Assembly (NCBI GenBank): GCA_903862565.1
Contig: CAIOYU010000004.1
Location: 1-40,299 of the forward strand
DNA length: 40,299 nt
Direction: 5' to 3'
DNA from: an uncultured Actinomycetes bacterium
Lineage (GTDB): Bacteria; Actinomycetota; Actinomycetes; Mycobacteriales; Mycobacteriaceae
Shown here: positions 25,622 to 35,810 of the stretch, piece after piece
Position numbering within the stretch: position 1 is the stretch's first letter
Layout of the letters: every line of letters starts with the position of its first letter
Notes under the pieces: model-generated
The model's database searches: none
What the model was told of the DNA's origin: nothing
Seen by the model: the letters and a program-made list of their open reading frames with translations, nothing else
Translations under genes and position numbers: made by a program

Positions 25622-26619
25622 TCCGGCTTGGTGGTGCGACCGAGCAACAGCACGACCGCTTCATCGACGGACAAACCTTTGTGGCACACCCGGTGGACCG
25701 CGTCGGTGAGCGGCATCTCCACGCCGTAGCTCGCGGCCAGAGCGAGTATCGAGGTGCAGGACGTCACTCCCTCGGCGACCCGGCCCGCCGTCGCGCGACT
25801 GGCGGCCTCGACCGACTCGCCGCTGCCGAGCCGGTGACCGAAGGTGCGATTGCGTGAGTGCGGCGAGGTGCAGGTGGCCACCAGGTCGCCGACTCCGGCC
25901 AGTCCGGCCAGGGTTGCCGCCTTGGCGCCCAGTTCGATTCCCAGCCGCATGATCTCGGCCAGACCGCGGGTGATGATCGCCGCGGCGGTGTTCTCCCCCA
26001 AGCCCACGCCGGCCGCCATGCCGCAAGCCAGGGCGATGACGTTCTTGCAGGCGCCGCCGATCTCGGTTCCGATCACGTCGGCGTTGGTATAGGGCCGCAG
26101 ATATGCGGTGCTCAACGCCCGTTGCAAGGCCACGGCGCGGCCGGAGTCGCTGCACGCGACGACCGTGGCCGCCGGTTGTTCGTCGGCGATCTCCTCGGCG
26201 AGGTTGGGTCCGGAGACCACTGAGACCCGCGCCGGATCGGCGCCGGTGACGTCGGTGATCACCTGGCTCATCCGCATCAGGGTGTCGAGTTCGATGCCCT
26301 TGGCCAGGCTCACCAGCGTCGCGTCGTCGGCGATGTGGTCGCGCCACTCCTCGAGGTGGGGCCTCAACGTCTGCGAGGGCACACCCAACAGCACGGTGGC
26401 GGCCCCGTCGAGGGCCTCGGCGGGGTCGGCGGTCGCGCGGATCGCGGCCGGCAGCACGATCCCGGGCAAGTACCCGGAGTTCGTGCGCGCGGCGTTGATC
26501 TCCTCGGCGACCTCGGCGCGGCGCGACCACAGCCGCACGTCGTTGCCGGCATCGGCAAGCACCTTGGCCACCGCAGTGCCCCAGGCGCCGGCACCCATCA
26601 CCGTCGCCATCCCGCTCAT
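25618..26619 (-). CDS. gpsA: NAD(P)-dependent glycerol-3-phosphate dehydrogenase
   Basis: This encodes 333 residues. The N-terminal Rossmann motif [19 protein letters not shown], the catalytic-site sequence [26 protein letters not shown] and the [10 protein letters not shown] region are all typical. It makes sn-glycerol 3-phosphate from DHAP for phospholipid synthesis. The ATG at 26619 follows a GGAGA ribosome site. Downstream it is translationally coupled to the PLP enzyme; upstream it is divergent from fbiD, with a tandem 13-bp duplication in the leader. Confidence 0.96.
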   Translation of the reverse strand: MSGMATVMGAGAWGTAVAKVLADAGNDVRLWSRRAEVAEEINAARTNSGYLPGIVLPAAIRATADPAEALDGAATVLLGVPSQTLRPHLEEWRDHIADDATLVSLAKGIELDTLMRMSQVITDVTGADPARVSVVSGPNLAEEIADEQPAATVVACSDSGRAVALQRALSTAYLRPYTNADVIGTEIGGACKNVIALACGMAAGVGLGENTAAAIITRGLAEIMRLGIELGAKAATLAGLAGVGDLVATCTSPHSRNRTFGHRLGSGESVEAASRATAGRVAEGVTSCTSILALAASYGVEMPLTDAVHRVCHKGLSVDEAVVLLLGRTTKPE

Positions 26620-26625
26620 CTCTCC

Positions 26626-26651
26626 ATGTCCCTTCGTGATGTCCCTTCGTG
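26626..26651. repeat. 13-bp tandem duplication in the gpsA leader
   Basis: ATGTCCCTTCGTG occurs twice head to tail (26626-26638 and 26639-26651), just upstream of the gpsA ribosome site. Confidence 0.85.
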
Positions 26652-26710
26652 GCGGTGGATGCGGCGCACGCGGCCAGGTGTCCCGATTGCACCCGCACCG
26701 TTCAACCTAA

Positions 26711-27409
<699 letters not shown>

Positions 27410-27471
27410 ACACCAGGTAGCCGTTCGGGGGCAGGTCCGCGCATTCGGTAACAGCGGGTACAACGCGGTCA

Positions 27472-29604
27472 GTGATGAGGAATGATGGCCTCATGACCGA
27501 GGCGGAATCCCCAGCAGCAGCCGTGACCGAGGACCTTCCCACCGCCAAGGTGCTCGGCCCCCTGCCCGAGAACCGTTACCTCAACCGTGAGTTGAGCTGG
27601 CTGGACTTCAACTCGCGCGTATTGGAGATGGCCGCGGATACCTCCATGCCGCTGCTGGAGCGGGCGAAGTTTCTCGCCATCTTCGCCTCCAACCTCGACG
27701 AGTTCTACATGGTCCGGGTGGCCGGCCTCAAACGCCGCGACGAGATGCAGCTGTCGGTCCGTTCGGCCGACGGACTGTCCCCCCGCGAACAACTTCTCCT
27801 GGTCGGCGAACGCACGCAGGAACTGGCCACCGGGCACGCCAAGGTGTTCCTCGAGTCGGTGCGCCCGGCGTTGGCCAAAGAGGGCATCCACATCGTCACA
27901 TGGTCGGACATCTCGGAGGCCGAGCGCAGTGACCTGGCAACGTACTTCAACGAACAACTCTTTCCGGTCCTGACACCGCTGGCCGTCGACCCGGCGCACC
28001 CGTTCCCGTTCGTCAGCGGACTGAGCATGAACCTTGCCGTCGCGGTGAAGTCGCCGGAGGAGGGCACCGAACATTTCGCGCGGGTCAAGGTGCCCAACAA
28101 CGTCGACCGGTTCATCCGCCTCAAGAACCACGGCAGCGAGAATGGTTCGGTCCGCTTCCTGCCCGTCGAAGAGGTCATCGCGACGTTTCTGCCGGTGCTC
28201 TTTCCCGGTATGGAGATCGTCGAGCACCACGCGTTCCGGATCACCCGCAACGCCGACATGGACCTCGAAGACCGCGACGAGGATCTGCTGCAGGCGCTGG
28301 AACGCGAATTGGCGAAGCGGCGTTTCGGCCCGCCGGTGCGACTCGAGGTTTCCGACGACATGTCCGAGCACATGTTGGCCTTGCTACTGCACGAACTCGA
28401 CGTGGACCCCAGCGACATCGTGCAGGTCCCCGGGTTGCTCGATCTGTCGGCGCTGTTTCAGATCTACGCCGTCAACCGTCCGGCCCTCAAGGACCCGCCG
28501 TTCGTGCCGGCCACCAACCCCGCCTTCGGCGATAACGGTAAGAGCATCTTCGCCACCCTCCGTGACGGTGACGTTCTGGTGCACCACCCCTACGAATCGT
28601 TCTCGACCAGCGTGCAACGGTTCATCGAAGCCGCCGCCGCCGACCCGGATGTGTTGGCCATCAAGCAGACGCTGTACCGGACCTCCGGTGACTCGCCGAT
28701 CATCAACGCGCTCATCGAAGCCGCCGCCGCCGGCAAGCAGGTGGTGGCGCTTGTCGAGTTGAAGGCCCGTTTCGATGAGCAGGCCAATATCAAGTGGGCG
28801 CGCGCACTGGAAGACGCCGGCGTGCATGTGGTCTACGGACTCGTCGGCCTGAAGACGCATTGCAAGACCTGTCTGGTGGTGCGCCGGGAGGGACCGACGA
28901 TCAGGCGCTACTGCCACATCGGGACCGGCAACTACAACCCGAAAACCGCTCGCCTGTATGAGGACGTCGGCCTTTTCACGGCCGCCCCGGATGTCGGCGC
29001 CGACCTCACCGACCTGTTCAACTCACTGACCGGGTATTCCCGAAAGGTCAGCTACCGCAATCTGCTGGTGGCGCCAACGGGTATCCGGTCGGGCATTCTG
29101 GAGCGGATCGAACGGGAGATCGCAGCCCACCGAAGCAACGGCCGCGGCTTGATAAGGGTCAAGGCGAACTCCATCGTCGACGAGCAGATCATCGACGGCC
29201 TCTACCGGGCCTCCCAAGCGGGTGTTCGCGTCGAGGTGGTGGTCCGTGGCATCTGTGCGCTGCGACCCGGCGTAGCAGGATTCTCCGAAAATGTCGCTGT
29301 CCGATCCATTTTGGGCCAATTCCTGGAACACTCCCGGGTCATGCATTTCGGGGCCATCGATGAGTTCTGGATCGGCAGCGCCGACATGATGCATCGCAAC
29401 CTCGACCGCCGGGTCGAGGTGATGGCGCAGGTGAAGGACCGCCGCTTGACCAACTACCTGGACATGGTGTTCGACTCGGCCATGCACCCGTCGACTCGGT
29501 GCTGGGAACTCGGCCCCGACGGACGCTGGACCGCCGCGCCGCATGACGGCACCGAAGCACGTGACCACCAGGTGTGGCTGATGGAAAAGCATCGGCAGTC
29601 CTGA
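27472..29604 (+). CDS. ppk: Polyphosphate kinase 1
   Basis: This encodes about 710 residues. The N-terminal [13 protein letters not shown], the phospho-His region [30 protein letters not shown] and the phospholipase-D-like [16 protein letters not shown] are intact. It reversibly moves the gamma-phosphate of ATP onto polyphosphate, a phosphate and energy store involved in stress and stringent signalling. GTG 27472, ATG 27475 and ATG 27493 are all possible starts; MM-x-ND is similar to the M. tuberculosis start, while the third has a better ribosome site. mutT1 begins 2 bases after the stop. Confidence 0.97.
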   Translation: MMRNDGLMTEAESPAAAVTEDLPTAKVLGPLPENRYLNRELSWLDFNSRVLEMAADTSMPLLERAKFLAIFASNLDEFYMVRVAGLKRRDEMQLSVRSADGLSPREQLLLVGERTQELATGHAKVFLESVRPALAKEGIHIVTWSDISEAERSDLATYFNEQLFPVLTPLAVDPAHPFPFVSGLSMNLAVAVKSPEEGTEHFARVKVPNNVDRFIRLKNHGSENGSVRFLPVEEVIATFLPVLFPGMEIVEHHAFRITRNADMDLEDRDEDLLQALERELAKRRFGPPVRLEVSDDMSEHMLALLLHELDVDPSDIVQVPGLLDLSALFQIYAVNRPALKDPPFVPATNPAFGDNGKSIFATLRDGDVLVHHPYESFSTSVQRFIEAAAADPDVLAIKQTLYRTSGDSPIINALIEAAAAGKQVVALVELKARFDEQANIKWARALEDAGVHVVYGLVGLKTHCKTCLVVRREGPTIRRYCHIGTGNYNPKTARLYEDVGLFTAAPDVGADLTDLFNSLTGYSRKVSYRNLLVAPTGIRSGILERIEREIAAHRSNGRGLIRVKANSIVDEQIIDGLYRASQAGVRVEVVVRGICALRPGVAGFSENVAVRSILGQFLEHSRVMHFGAIDEFWIGSADMMHRNLDRRVEVMAQVKDRRLTNYLDMVFDSAMHPSTRCWELGPDGRWTAAPHDGTEARDHQVWLMEKHRQS

Positions 29605-29606
29605 TC

Positions 29607-30539
29607 ATGGCGAAGTCGACTACGGGAGCGGCGGCGGCCAAGCCGAAGTCCTCGAACGTGCGCGTCTTCGCTGCCGGTGCGGTGCTGTGGCAGCCAGACG
29701 AGTCCGGGCAACCACAGATCGCGCTGATCCACCGTCCGCGCTACGACGACTGGTCGCTGCCCAAGGGCAAACTCGACCGCGGCGAGACCGAACCGGTAGC
29801 CGCGGTGCGTGAAATCCTCGAGGAGACCGGTCAAAGTGCCGCGCTGGGACGCCGGCTGATCCAGATCGACTATCCGATTCCCGGCGGCACCAAGATCGTT
29901 CGCTACTGGGCGGCCCGCGGTCACGGCGGCGAGTTCGTCCCGGGCAAAGAGGTCGACCAACTGATCTGGCGTTCGTTGGCAGATGCGACACAGCAGCTGA
30001 CCTATCCTCACGACCGGAAGGTTCTGCGCCGCTTCGCCAAGAAGGCTGTCGATACCCAGACGGTGCTGATCGTCCGGCACGCGACCGCGGGGCGAAAGGC
30101 GCGCTACAAGGGCGACGACCGCAAGCGGCCACTGGACAAAAGGGGCCGCACTCAGGCGCAATCGCTGGTGCCCCAACTGCTCGCGTTCGGGGCAACAGAC
30201 CTCTACGCGGCCGACCGCACCCGGTGTGTCCAGACCATTGAGCCCCTCGCCGAGAAGATGGGACGCACGATCACCGTGGAGCCGACTCTGACCGAGGAGG
30301 CCTACGCCCGGAATCCCAAAGCCGCGCAGAAACGCACGCTGGAAATCGCCGCACTGGGGGGAACTCCGGTGATCAGCACGCAGGGCAGGGTGATCCCGTA
30401 CCTGATCCAGTGGTGGTGCGAGCGCGACGGCGTGAAACCGGACAAGTCCCGAAATCGCAAGGGCAGCACCTGGGTCCTGTCACTGAGTGACGGCAAGCTC
30501 ATCGCTGCCGACCACCTCGCCAGCCCGCTGGCTCCCTAG
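29607..30539 (+). CDS. mutT1: Two-domain Nudix / histidine phosphatase MutT1
   Basis: This encodes 310 residues from ATG 29607, two bases after the ppk stop. Residues about 17-145 are a Nudix hydrolase with box [23 protein letters not shown] (split as GX5EX7REXXEEXG). Residues about 155-310 are a histidine-phosphatase domain starting [12 protein letters not shown]. Mycobacterial MutT1 converts 8-oxo-(d)GTP to the monophosphate in two steps, sanitising the nucleotide pool. It may also act on diadenosine polyphosphates. Co-transcription with ppk is likely. A strong bidirectional terminator follows. Confidence 0.95.
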   Translation: MAKSTTGAAAAKPKSSNVRVFAAGAVLWQPDESGQPQIALIHRPRYDDWSLPKGKLDRGETEPVAAVREILEETGQSAALGRRLIQIDYPIPGGTKIVRYWAARGHGGEFVPGKEVDQLIWRSLADATQQLTYPHDRKVLRRFAKKAVDTQTVLIVRHATAGRKARYKGDDRKRPLDKRGRTQAQSLVPQLLAFGATDLYAADRTRCVQTIEPLAEKMGRTITVEPTLTEEAYARNPKAAQKRTLEIAALGGTPVISTQGRVIPYLIQWWCERDGVKPDKSRNRKGSTWVLSLSDGKLIAADHLASPLAP

Positions 30540-30545
30540 ACACAG

Positions 30546-30590
30546 ACGCGAATGCGCCGCGGACCGTCTGGTCCGCGGCGCATTTCGCGT
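30546..30590. terminator. Bidirectional terminator between mutT1 and hupB
   Basis: A perfect 15-bp stem (30551-30565 with 30570-30584, arm AATGCGCCGCGGACC) has a 4-base GTCT loop. Five further pairs (ACGCG with CGCGT) extend it across a one-base bulge. It begins 6 bases after the mutT1 stop and ends 17 bases from the hupB stop, serving both convergent genes. Confidence 0.85.
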
Positions 30591-30607
30591 TGTGGGTGAA
30601 GAACGGC

Positions 30608-31303
30608 CTAGCGACGGCCCCGCTTGACCGGAGCGGCCTTCTTGACGGCGACCTTCTTGGCCGGAGCCTTCTTGACGGCAGCGGCCGTCTTGGCCGGAGC
30701 CTTCTTGGCGACGACGGCCTTCTTGGCCGGAGCCTTCTTGACGACGACGGCCTTCTTGGCCGGAGCCTTCTTGACGACGACGACGGCTTTCTTGGCCGGA
30801 GCCTTCTTGACCGCGGCTGCGCGAACCGGAGCCTTCTTGGCGACCGTCTTGCGAACCGGGGCAGCCTTCTTGACGACGACGGCCTTCTTGGCCGGAGCCT
30901 TCTTGACGGCAGCGGCCGTCTTGGCCGGAGCCTTCTTGGCCGGAGCCTTCTTCGCAGCGGCAGCCTTGCGGACAGTGCCCGTGCCGGCGCCACGCTTGAC
31001 CGCGGGGCCCTCGGACGGCAGCTTCTGGGAGCCGGAAACGATCGCCTTGAACTGCGCACCCGGACGGAACGCGGGAACGGAAGTCGGCTTGACCTTCACC
31101 GTCTCGCCAGTGCGCGGGTTGCGCGCGACGCGGGCCGCACGGCGGCGACGCTCGAATACGCCGAAGCCAGTGATGGTCACGCTGTCACCCTTTTGCACAG
31201 CGCGAACGATGGCGTCGACCAAGTTCTCGACGGCTTCGGTCGCCGCGCGGCGATCGGTGTTCATGCGCGTCGTGAGAACCTCGATCAACTCTGCTTTGTT
31301 CAT
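30608..31303 (-). CDS. hupB: HU-family nucleoid protein HupB with histone-like tail
   Basis: This encodes 231 residues, GGAGG before the ATG. Residues 1-90 are a standard HU domain ([56 protein letters not shown]). Residues about 100-231 are Lys/Ala/Pro-rich PAKKA-type repeats resembling histone H1, as in mycobacterial HupB. It binds and compacts DNA and has been tied to iron regulation and non-coding transcription in mycobacteria. The tail is encoded by degenerate repeats with the unit [11 protein letters not shown] and is likely to vary in length. The promoter and an inverted repeat lie upstream. Confidence 0.97.
   Translation of the reverse strand: MNKAELIEVLTTRMNTDRRAATEAVENLVDAIVRAVQKGDSVTITGFGVFERRRRAARVARNPRTGETVKVKPTSVPAFRPGAQFKAIVSGSQKLPSEGPAVKRGAGTGTVRKAAAAKKAPAKKAPAKTAAAVKKAPAKKAVVVKKAAPVRKTVAKKAPVRAAAVKKAPAKKAVVVVKKAPAKKAVVVKKAPAKKAVVAKKAPAKTAAAVKKAPAKKVAVKKAAPVKRGRR
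30640..30960 (-). repeat. Degenerate repeats encoding the HupB PAKKA tail
   Basis: A motif of the type GCCTTCTTGGCCGGA recurs about ten times with spacing in multiples of 3. Longer duplicated segments exist, for example matching stretches near 30660-30700 and 30890-30930. The array encodes the basic C-terminal tail. Confidence 0.85.
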
Positions 31304-31341
31304 TCCAATCCTCCGAAACAGTGGTCCTCTTTAGACCGACT

Positions 31342-31378
31342 GCTTAATACGGTAAACGCATTAAGCCCAAAACTCCAA
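31342..31378 (-). promoter_or_regulatory. hupB promoter with overlapping inverted repeat
   Basis: On the minus strand TTGGAG (31373-31378), 18 bases, then TACCGT (31349-31354) fit a SigA-type promoter about 45 bases before hupB. GCTTAAT (31342-31348) and ATTAAGC (31360-31366) form an inverted repeat over the -10 and spacer, a natural place for repression. A near palindrome AGCAAATTGCT lies farther up at 31396-31406. The rest of the gap up to leuD shows no gene. Confidence 0.45.
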
Positions 31379-31534
31379 GAGCCACGCACAATTTCAGCAA
31401 ATTGCTAAGTCGATTTCGGCGGAATTTCGACCATCCGCGCCCCGGTTTCACCCAAATCCGGCTCCGGAGTCCAGCTTCAGCAGTCCCCGACGCGAACCCC
31501 CCTGTGGAACAGTCAATCCCCCGCGACAGACCTC

Positions 31535-32131
31535 TCAGGACGGGGTGACGATCCGCGGCTTCCATTGCGGTCGTGCGGCTTCGAAGGCTTCGATCTCGGG
31601 GAGTTTCCGCAGCGTAAGGCCTATATCATCAAGACCCTCGAGCAGGCGCCAGGCGGTGTAATCGTCAATAGTGAACGGCACCACAACCGTTCCGGCAGAA
31701 ATAGTCCGATCATGAAGATTTGTAGTGATTTCCAGACCCGGGTTCTGCTCGATGAGCTTCCACAGCAGTTCCACGTCATCGTGGGCCACTTCGGCGGCGA
31801 GCAGTCCGGCCTTGCCGGCGTTTCCGCGGAAGATGTCGCCGAAACGGGACGAGATGACAACCCGGAACCCGTAGTCCATGAGCGCCCAGACCGCGTGCTC
31901 GCGCGACGATCCGGTGCCGAAATCATGCCCGGCGACCAGAACTGAGCCGCGATCGAAGGGGGCCTGATTCAGGATGAACGACGGATCGGCGCGCCAGGCG
32001 GCGAAAAGCCCGTCCTCGAAACCTGTTCGGGTGACCCGTTTGAGGTAGACCGCCGGGATGATCTGGTCGGTGTCGACGTCGGACCGGCGCATCGGCACGC
32101 CGATTCCGGTATGGGTGCGGAAGGCTTCCAT
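31535..32131 (-). CDS. leuD: 3-isopropylmalate dehydratase small subunit
   Basis: This encodes 198 residues with AGGAG before the ATG at 32131. Family features are [26 protein letters not shown], and [21 protein letters not shown] which carries the substrate-binding swivel-domain loop. With LeuC it isomerises 2-isopropylmalate to 3-isopropylmalate in leucine synthesis. It follows leuC by 17 bases on the same strand, forming the leuCD operon, with hupB further downstream. Confidence 0.97.
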   Translation of the reverse strand: MEAFRTHTGIGVPMRRSDVDTDQIIPAVYLKRVTRTGFEDGLFAAWRADPSFILNQAPFDRGSVLVAGHDFGTGSSREHAVWALMDYGFRVVISSRFGDIFRGNAGKAGLLAAEVAHDDVELLWKLIEQNPGLEITTNLHDRTISAGTVVVPFTIDDYTAWRLLEGLDDIGLTLRKLPEIEAFEAARPQWKPRIVTPS

Positions 32132-32148
32132 AATTTGACTTCTCCTGC

Positions 32149-33576
32149 TCAGTTGTCGAGATCAGCCGGTGAGGACAGGGTTCCGCGTATCGCGGTGGCG
32201 GCGGCGACGTCCGGGGAGACCAGATGTGTACGTGCGCCTTTGCCCTGCCTGCCTTCGAAATTCCGGTTGGAGGTCGAGGCGCAGCGCTCTCCGGGGGCCA
32301 GTTGATCGGGATTCATCCCCAGGCACATCGAGCAACCGGCATGCCGCCACTCGGCGCCGGCAGCCGTGAAGATCGTGTCCAGACCCTCGGATTCGGCTTG
32401 GGCCCGAACCCGCATGGAACCCGGCACGATCAGCATCCGCACACCGTCGGCGACTCGGCGGCCACGTAGCACCTCTGCCACCGCCCGCAGATCTTCGATG
32501 CGGCCGTTGGTGCAGGACCCGACAAAGACGGCGTCCACGGCGATATCCCGCATCGGCGTCCCGGCGCGAAGGTCCATGTAGGTCAACGCCTTCTCTGCGG
32601 CGTGCCGTTGCGCGTCACCCGTCATCAACTCCGGGTCCGGAACCGATTCCGACAGAGGTACGCCCTGAGCCGGGTTGGTACCCCAGGTGACGAACGGGCT
32701 GAGACTTGCAGCGTCGATGTAGATTTCGGTGTCAAATTCTGCGCCGGGGTCAGTTTTCAGCATCTCCCACGCGGCGATCGCGGTATCCCAGTCTGCACCG
32801 GTGGGTGCATAGGGTCGGCCACGAAGAAACTCGTAGGTGGTCTCGTCAGGTGCCACCATGCCGGCCCGGGCGCCGGCCTCGATGCTCATATTGCAGATCG
32901 TCATGCGGCCTTCCATCGACAGCGATTCGATGGTGCTCCCGCGGTATTCGATGACATGCCCCTGCCCTCCGCCCGTGCCGATCTTGGCGATGACGGCCAA
33001 GATGATGTCTTTGGCGGTCACCCCCTTCGGAAGCGCACCGTCGACGTTGACCGCCATCGTCTTGAAAGGACGCAACGGCAGGGTCTGGGTGGCCAGGACG
33101 TGCTCGACCTCTGAGGTTCCGATCCCCATCGCCAGTGCGCCGAAGGCGCCGTGGGTCGAGGTGTGACTGTCGCCGCAGACGATCGTCATGCCGGGCTGGG
33201 TGAGTCCGAGTTGCGGGCCGACCACGTGGACGATGCCCTGTTCCGGATCACCCATCGGATGCAGGCGGATGCCGAACTCAACGCAGTTGCGCCGCAACGT
33301 CTCCACCTGAGTGCGCGACACCAGGTCGGCGATCGGCCTCTCGACATCGACGGTGGGGACGTTGTGATCCTCGGTGGCCAGGGTCAGGTCGGGCCGCCGG
33401 ACCGGACGGTCGGCCAGTCGCAATCCGTCAAACGCCTGCGGGCTGGTGACCTCATGGATGAGGTGCAGGTCGATGTAGATCAGATCGGGTTCGCGTGCTG
33501 CCCCGGTGCCGGGGCCGCCGACCACCACGTGGTCGGCCCACACCTTCTCGGCCAGCGTGCGGGGGGTGTTCACCAT
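32149..33576 (-). CDS. leuC: 3-isopropylmalate dehydratase large subunit
   Basis: This encodes 475 residues from ATG 33576, which matches the family N-terminus ([12 protein letters not shown]). GTG 33594 and ATG 33585 are in-frame alternatives inside a repeat. The 4Fe-4S ligands are in VGSCTNGR and [42 protein letters not shown] is the aconitase-family signature. It forms the active enzyme with LeuD. The 5' region is shared with the divergent IclR regulator and contains direct repeats, consistent with repression by that regulator. Confidence 0.97.
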   Translation of the reverse strand: MVNTPRTLAEKVWADHVVVGGPGTGAAREPDLIYIDLHLIHEVTSPQAFDGLRLADRPVRRPDLTLATEDHNVPTVDVERPIADLVSRTQVETLRRNCVEFGIRLHPMGDPEQGIVHVVGPQLGLTQPGMTIVCGDSHTSTHGAFGALAMGIGTSEVEHVLATQTLPLRPFKTMAVNVDGALPKGVTAKDIILAVIAKIGTGGGQGHVIEYRGSTIESLSMEGRMTICNMSIEAGARAGMVAPDETTYEFLRGRPYAPTGADWDTAIAAWEMLKTDPGAEFDTEIYIDAASLSPFVTWGTNPAQGVPLSESVPDPELMTGDAQRHAAEKALTYMDLRAGTPMRDIAVDAVFVGSCTNGRIEDLRAVAEVLRGRRVADGVRMLIVPGSMRVRAQAESEGLDTIFTAAGAEWRHAGCSMCLGMNPDQLAPGERCASTSNRNFEGRQGKGARTHLVSPDVAAATAIRGTLSSPADLDN

Positions 33577-33580
33577 GGAA

Positions 33581-33652
33581 GTCATCTCACTCACCGTGTC
33601 GTCATCTCACTCACCGTGTCGTCATCTCACACTGTGGTCATCTCACACTGTG
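33581..33652. repeat. Tandem repeats in the leuC/IclR intergenic region, candidate operators
   Basis: GTCATCTCAC occurs four times, starting at 33581, 33601, 33621 and 33637 (spacings 20, 20 and 16). The first two are full 20-bp copies of GTCATCTCACTCACCGTGTC. The last two are 16-bp copies ending in the dyad CACACTGTG (33628-33636 and 33644-33652). The array overlaps alternative leuC starts and lies up against the promoter of the divergent regulator. Confidence 0.8.
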
Positions 33653-33658
33653 GGAAGT

Positions 33659-33664
33659 TAGTAT
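33659..33664 (+). promoter_or_regulatory. -10 element for a leaderless IclR-regulator mRNA
   Basis: TAGTAT (TANNNT) ends 6 bases before the ATG at 33671, which places the transcript start at the start codon. No ribosome site is present. The dyad TCTCGATATGAGA spans the start and may be an autoregulatory site. Confidence 0.55.
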
Positions 33665-33670
33665 CTCGAT

Positions 33671-34402
33671 ATGAGACAGGATAGCGGTATCGGCGTCCTC
33701 GACAAAGCCGTGGGGGTTCTGCACGCGATCAGCGAGTCCCCCTGCGCGCTGGCCGAACTCTGCGAGCGCACGGGGCTGCCGCGGGCGACCGCGCACCGGC
33801 TCGCCGCAGGCCTGGAGTTCCACCGACTACTCGCCCGCGACGCCGACGGCCGGTGGCAAGTCGGGCCGGCGCTGGCCGAACTGGCGACTCACGCCAGCGA
33901 TCCGTTGCTGACGGCCGCCGGCGCGATCCTGCCCGAACTGCGGGAGATCACCGGGGAGAGCGTGCAGGTGTATCGGCGGGACGGCCACACGCGGGTCTGC
34001 GTGGCCGCTCTCGAACCCGCTGCGGGGCTTCGCGATACCGTCCCCGTCGGTGCGCGTCTCCCGATGACGGCCGGCTCGGCCGCGCGAGTGCTGCTGGCCT
34101 ACTGCGACGACGTGACCCGACAAGCCGTGCTGCCGTCGGCGGCATTCAGTGAGCGGGTGTTGGCCGAGGTCCGCCGCCGCGGCTGGGCGCAGAGCGTGGC
34201 CGAACGCGAACCCGGGGTGGCCAGCGTGTCCGTCCCGGTCCACGACGGCTCCGGCGCGGTGATCGCCGCAGTCTCGGTGTCCGGGCCGATCGACCGGATG
34301 GGGCGCCAGCCCGGCGCACGGTGGGCCGACGACCTGCTCTCAGCAAGCTCGGCACTGACCCGGCACCTACTGACGCCCTCGACGGCGCGGCAGGGGATCT
34401 AA
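33671..34402 (+). CDS. IclR-family transcriptional regulator (LtbR-like)
   Basis: This encodes 243 residues. The N-terminal winged helix-turn-helix (GVLDKAVGVLHAISESPCALAELCERTGLPRATAHRLAAGLE) and a C-terminal effector domain (GESVQVYRRDGHTRVCVAALEP, LPMTAGSAARVLLAY) are typical of IclR proteins. It is divergent from leuCD, the same arrangement as Rv2989 and as LtbR of Corynebacterium glutamicum, a repressor of leucine and tryptophan genes. A role in leucine control is therefore likely by context. Its stop overlaps the stop of the convergent amidohydrolase by 2 bases. Confidence 0.92.
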   Translation: MRQDSGIGVLDKAVGVLHAISESPCALAELCERTGLPRATAHRLAAGLEFHRLLARDADGRWQVGPALAELATHASDPLLTAAGAILPELREITGESVQVYRRDGHTRVCVAALEPAAGLRDTVPVGARLPMTAGSAARVLLAYCDDVTRQAVLPSAAFSERVLAEVRRRGWAQSVAEREPGVASVSVPVHDGSGAVIAAVSVSGPIDRMGRQPGARWADDLLSASSALTRHLLTPSTARQGI

Positions 34403-35751
34403 CGAGGGCGAACCACGCCCTGCAGTTCCTTGAGGTCGGCGACCACCGTGGCGTGATCAACCCGGACCGACCGCCCGTCCCGCACCACGCAGGCGCCGTC
34501 GATCCACACCTGGCGCACATCGCGCCGCCCCGCGGCGTAGACGACCGCGGACACCGGGTCGTACACCGGCTGGGTATGCGGCTGGTCGAGGTCGATGGCC
34601 ACCACGTCGGCGCGATGGCCGACGGTCAGCGAACCGATCTGGCCTCCCAGCCCGACGGCCGCCGCTCCACCCGCGGTGGCCATCCGCAACACCAACGGCG
34701 CGGGCAACGTCGAGGCACTGCGGGGGTTTCCCCCAACCGACGGCGCTGCGCCCTTGTGCAGCAGAGCCGCCAGCCGAGCCGCGGCCAGCACATCGAGGTC
34801 GTTGGAGGAGGCCGGGCCGTCGGTGCCGATCCCGACAGTCGCACCGGCGGCATGGAGGTCGGACACCCGGGCTACGCCGGAGGCCAGCTTCAGGTTGGAA
34901 CCCGGGCAGTGCGCCACCGCCGTCCCGGTGTCGGCGATCCGGGCCACCTCGTCGTCGTCCAGCCACACCGCGTGGGCCAGCACCGTCCCCGAGCGCAGCA
35001 GCCCGCAGTCGTCGAGTACCTGCAGTGGCCGGCGACCGTACCGGGAGTTGACCAGCCCCACCTCACCTTCGTTCTCCGAGGCGTGCACGTGCACCGCGGC
35101 GCCATAGCGCTCCGCCAGGCGGCCCACCGCGGCCAGATGCTCGGGCGAGACGGTGTAGGTGGCGTGCGGCTGCAGAACAGGCCGAAAACCGGGACCAGCG
35201 GGATTGGCGTCAAGCCACGCCTCCGCGCGGGCCAGGCGCTCCTCCCACTCCCAGCCCTCCGGCCCCGCAGCATCGAGGAAGATCGGACCAGTCTGCAGTC
35301 GCAGCCCCGCGTCGGCGGCCCCGGCCAGCATCCCGTCGGTGAAGAAGTACATGTCCAGGGCAGTGGTCGTGCCGGCGAGCACGCTCTCGACTGCGGCGGC
35401 CCGGGTGGCGGCGCGCACCCGATCCGCGGTGAGCACCCGCTGTTCAGCCGGCAGCACGGTGTCCAGAAAGCCCTGCAGATCGCGGTCGTCGGCATAACCG
35501 CGAAACATCGTCATGGCCAGATGGGTGTGGGCGTTGACCAGGCCCGGCAGTAGCGCGTGCCCGGGCAGATCGACCACCTCGGCGCCCGGGTGGGCGGCCA
35601 AGACCTCGTCAGCCGGCCCGACGCCGGTCAGCACCCCGTCGACGAAGGCCACGGCGCCGTCGGTCAGGACCCGGTCTGCGTCGTCAACGGTCAGGACCCA
35701 GTCGGCCCGCACCACCGTCGCGCGTCCGCTGTCCTGCGTCCCGTTCGGCAT
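34399..35751 (-). CDS. Amidohydrolase-superfamily deaminase (TrzN/AtzB/SAH-deaminase-like)
   Basis: This encodes about 450 residues from ATG 35751; GTG 35769 or 35802 would add a short N-terminal extension. Metal-binding signatures are present: PGLVNAHTHLAMTMFRG (HxH), the later His in VHVHASENEGE, a further His in VLAHAVWLDDDE, and the Asp in GIGTDGPASSNDLD. The latter pattern is typical of cytosine/S-adenosylhomocysteine/8-oxoguanine deaminase-type enzymes. The substrate cannot be told from sequence alone. It is convergent with the IclR gene and divergent from the PNPOx-like gene. I do not recall a true counterpart at this place in M. tuberculosis. Confidence 0.85.
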   Translation of the reverse strand: MPNGTQDSGRATVVRADWVLTVDDADRVLTDGAVAFVDGVLTGVGPADEVLAAHPGAEVVDLPGHALLPGLVNAHTHLAMTMFRGYADDRDLQGFLDTVLPAEQRVLTADRVRAATRAAAVESVLAGTTTALDMYFFTDGMLAGAADAGLRLQTGPIFLDAAGPEGWEWEERLARAEAWLDANPAGPGFRPVLQPHATYTVSPEHLAAVGRLAERYGAAVHVHASENEGEVGLVNSRYGRRPLQVLDDCGLLRSGTVLAHAVWLDDDEVARIADTGTAVAHCPGSNLKLASGVARVSDLHAAGATVGIGTDGPASSNDLDVLAAARLAALLHKGAAPSVGGNPRSASTLPAPLVLRMATAGGAAAVGLGGQIGSLTVGHRADVVAIDLDQPHTQPVYDPVSAVVYAAGRRDVRQVWIDGACVVRDGRSVRVDHATVVADLKELQGVVRPR

Positions 35752-35810
35752 CGGGTAAGGATGCCGCACACCCCCGTCGGCGATCCCAAGGGCCTGCAAC
35801 ACTGACCGCT

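Noticed and set aside
31344-31565. 73-codon minus-strand frame between leuD and hupB
   Set aside because: It overlaps the leuD 3' end and the hupB promoter; no ribosome site or similarity visible.
33581-33652. CRISPR-like array
   Set aside because: Only four short copies at 16-20 base spacing with no unique spacers; better read as operator repeats.
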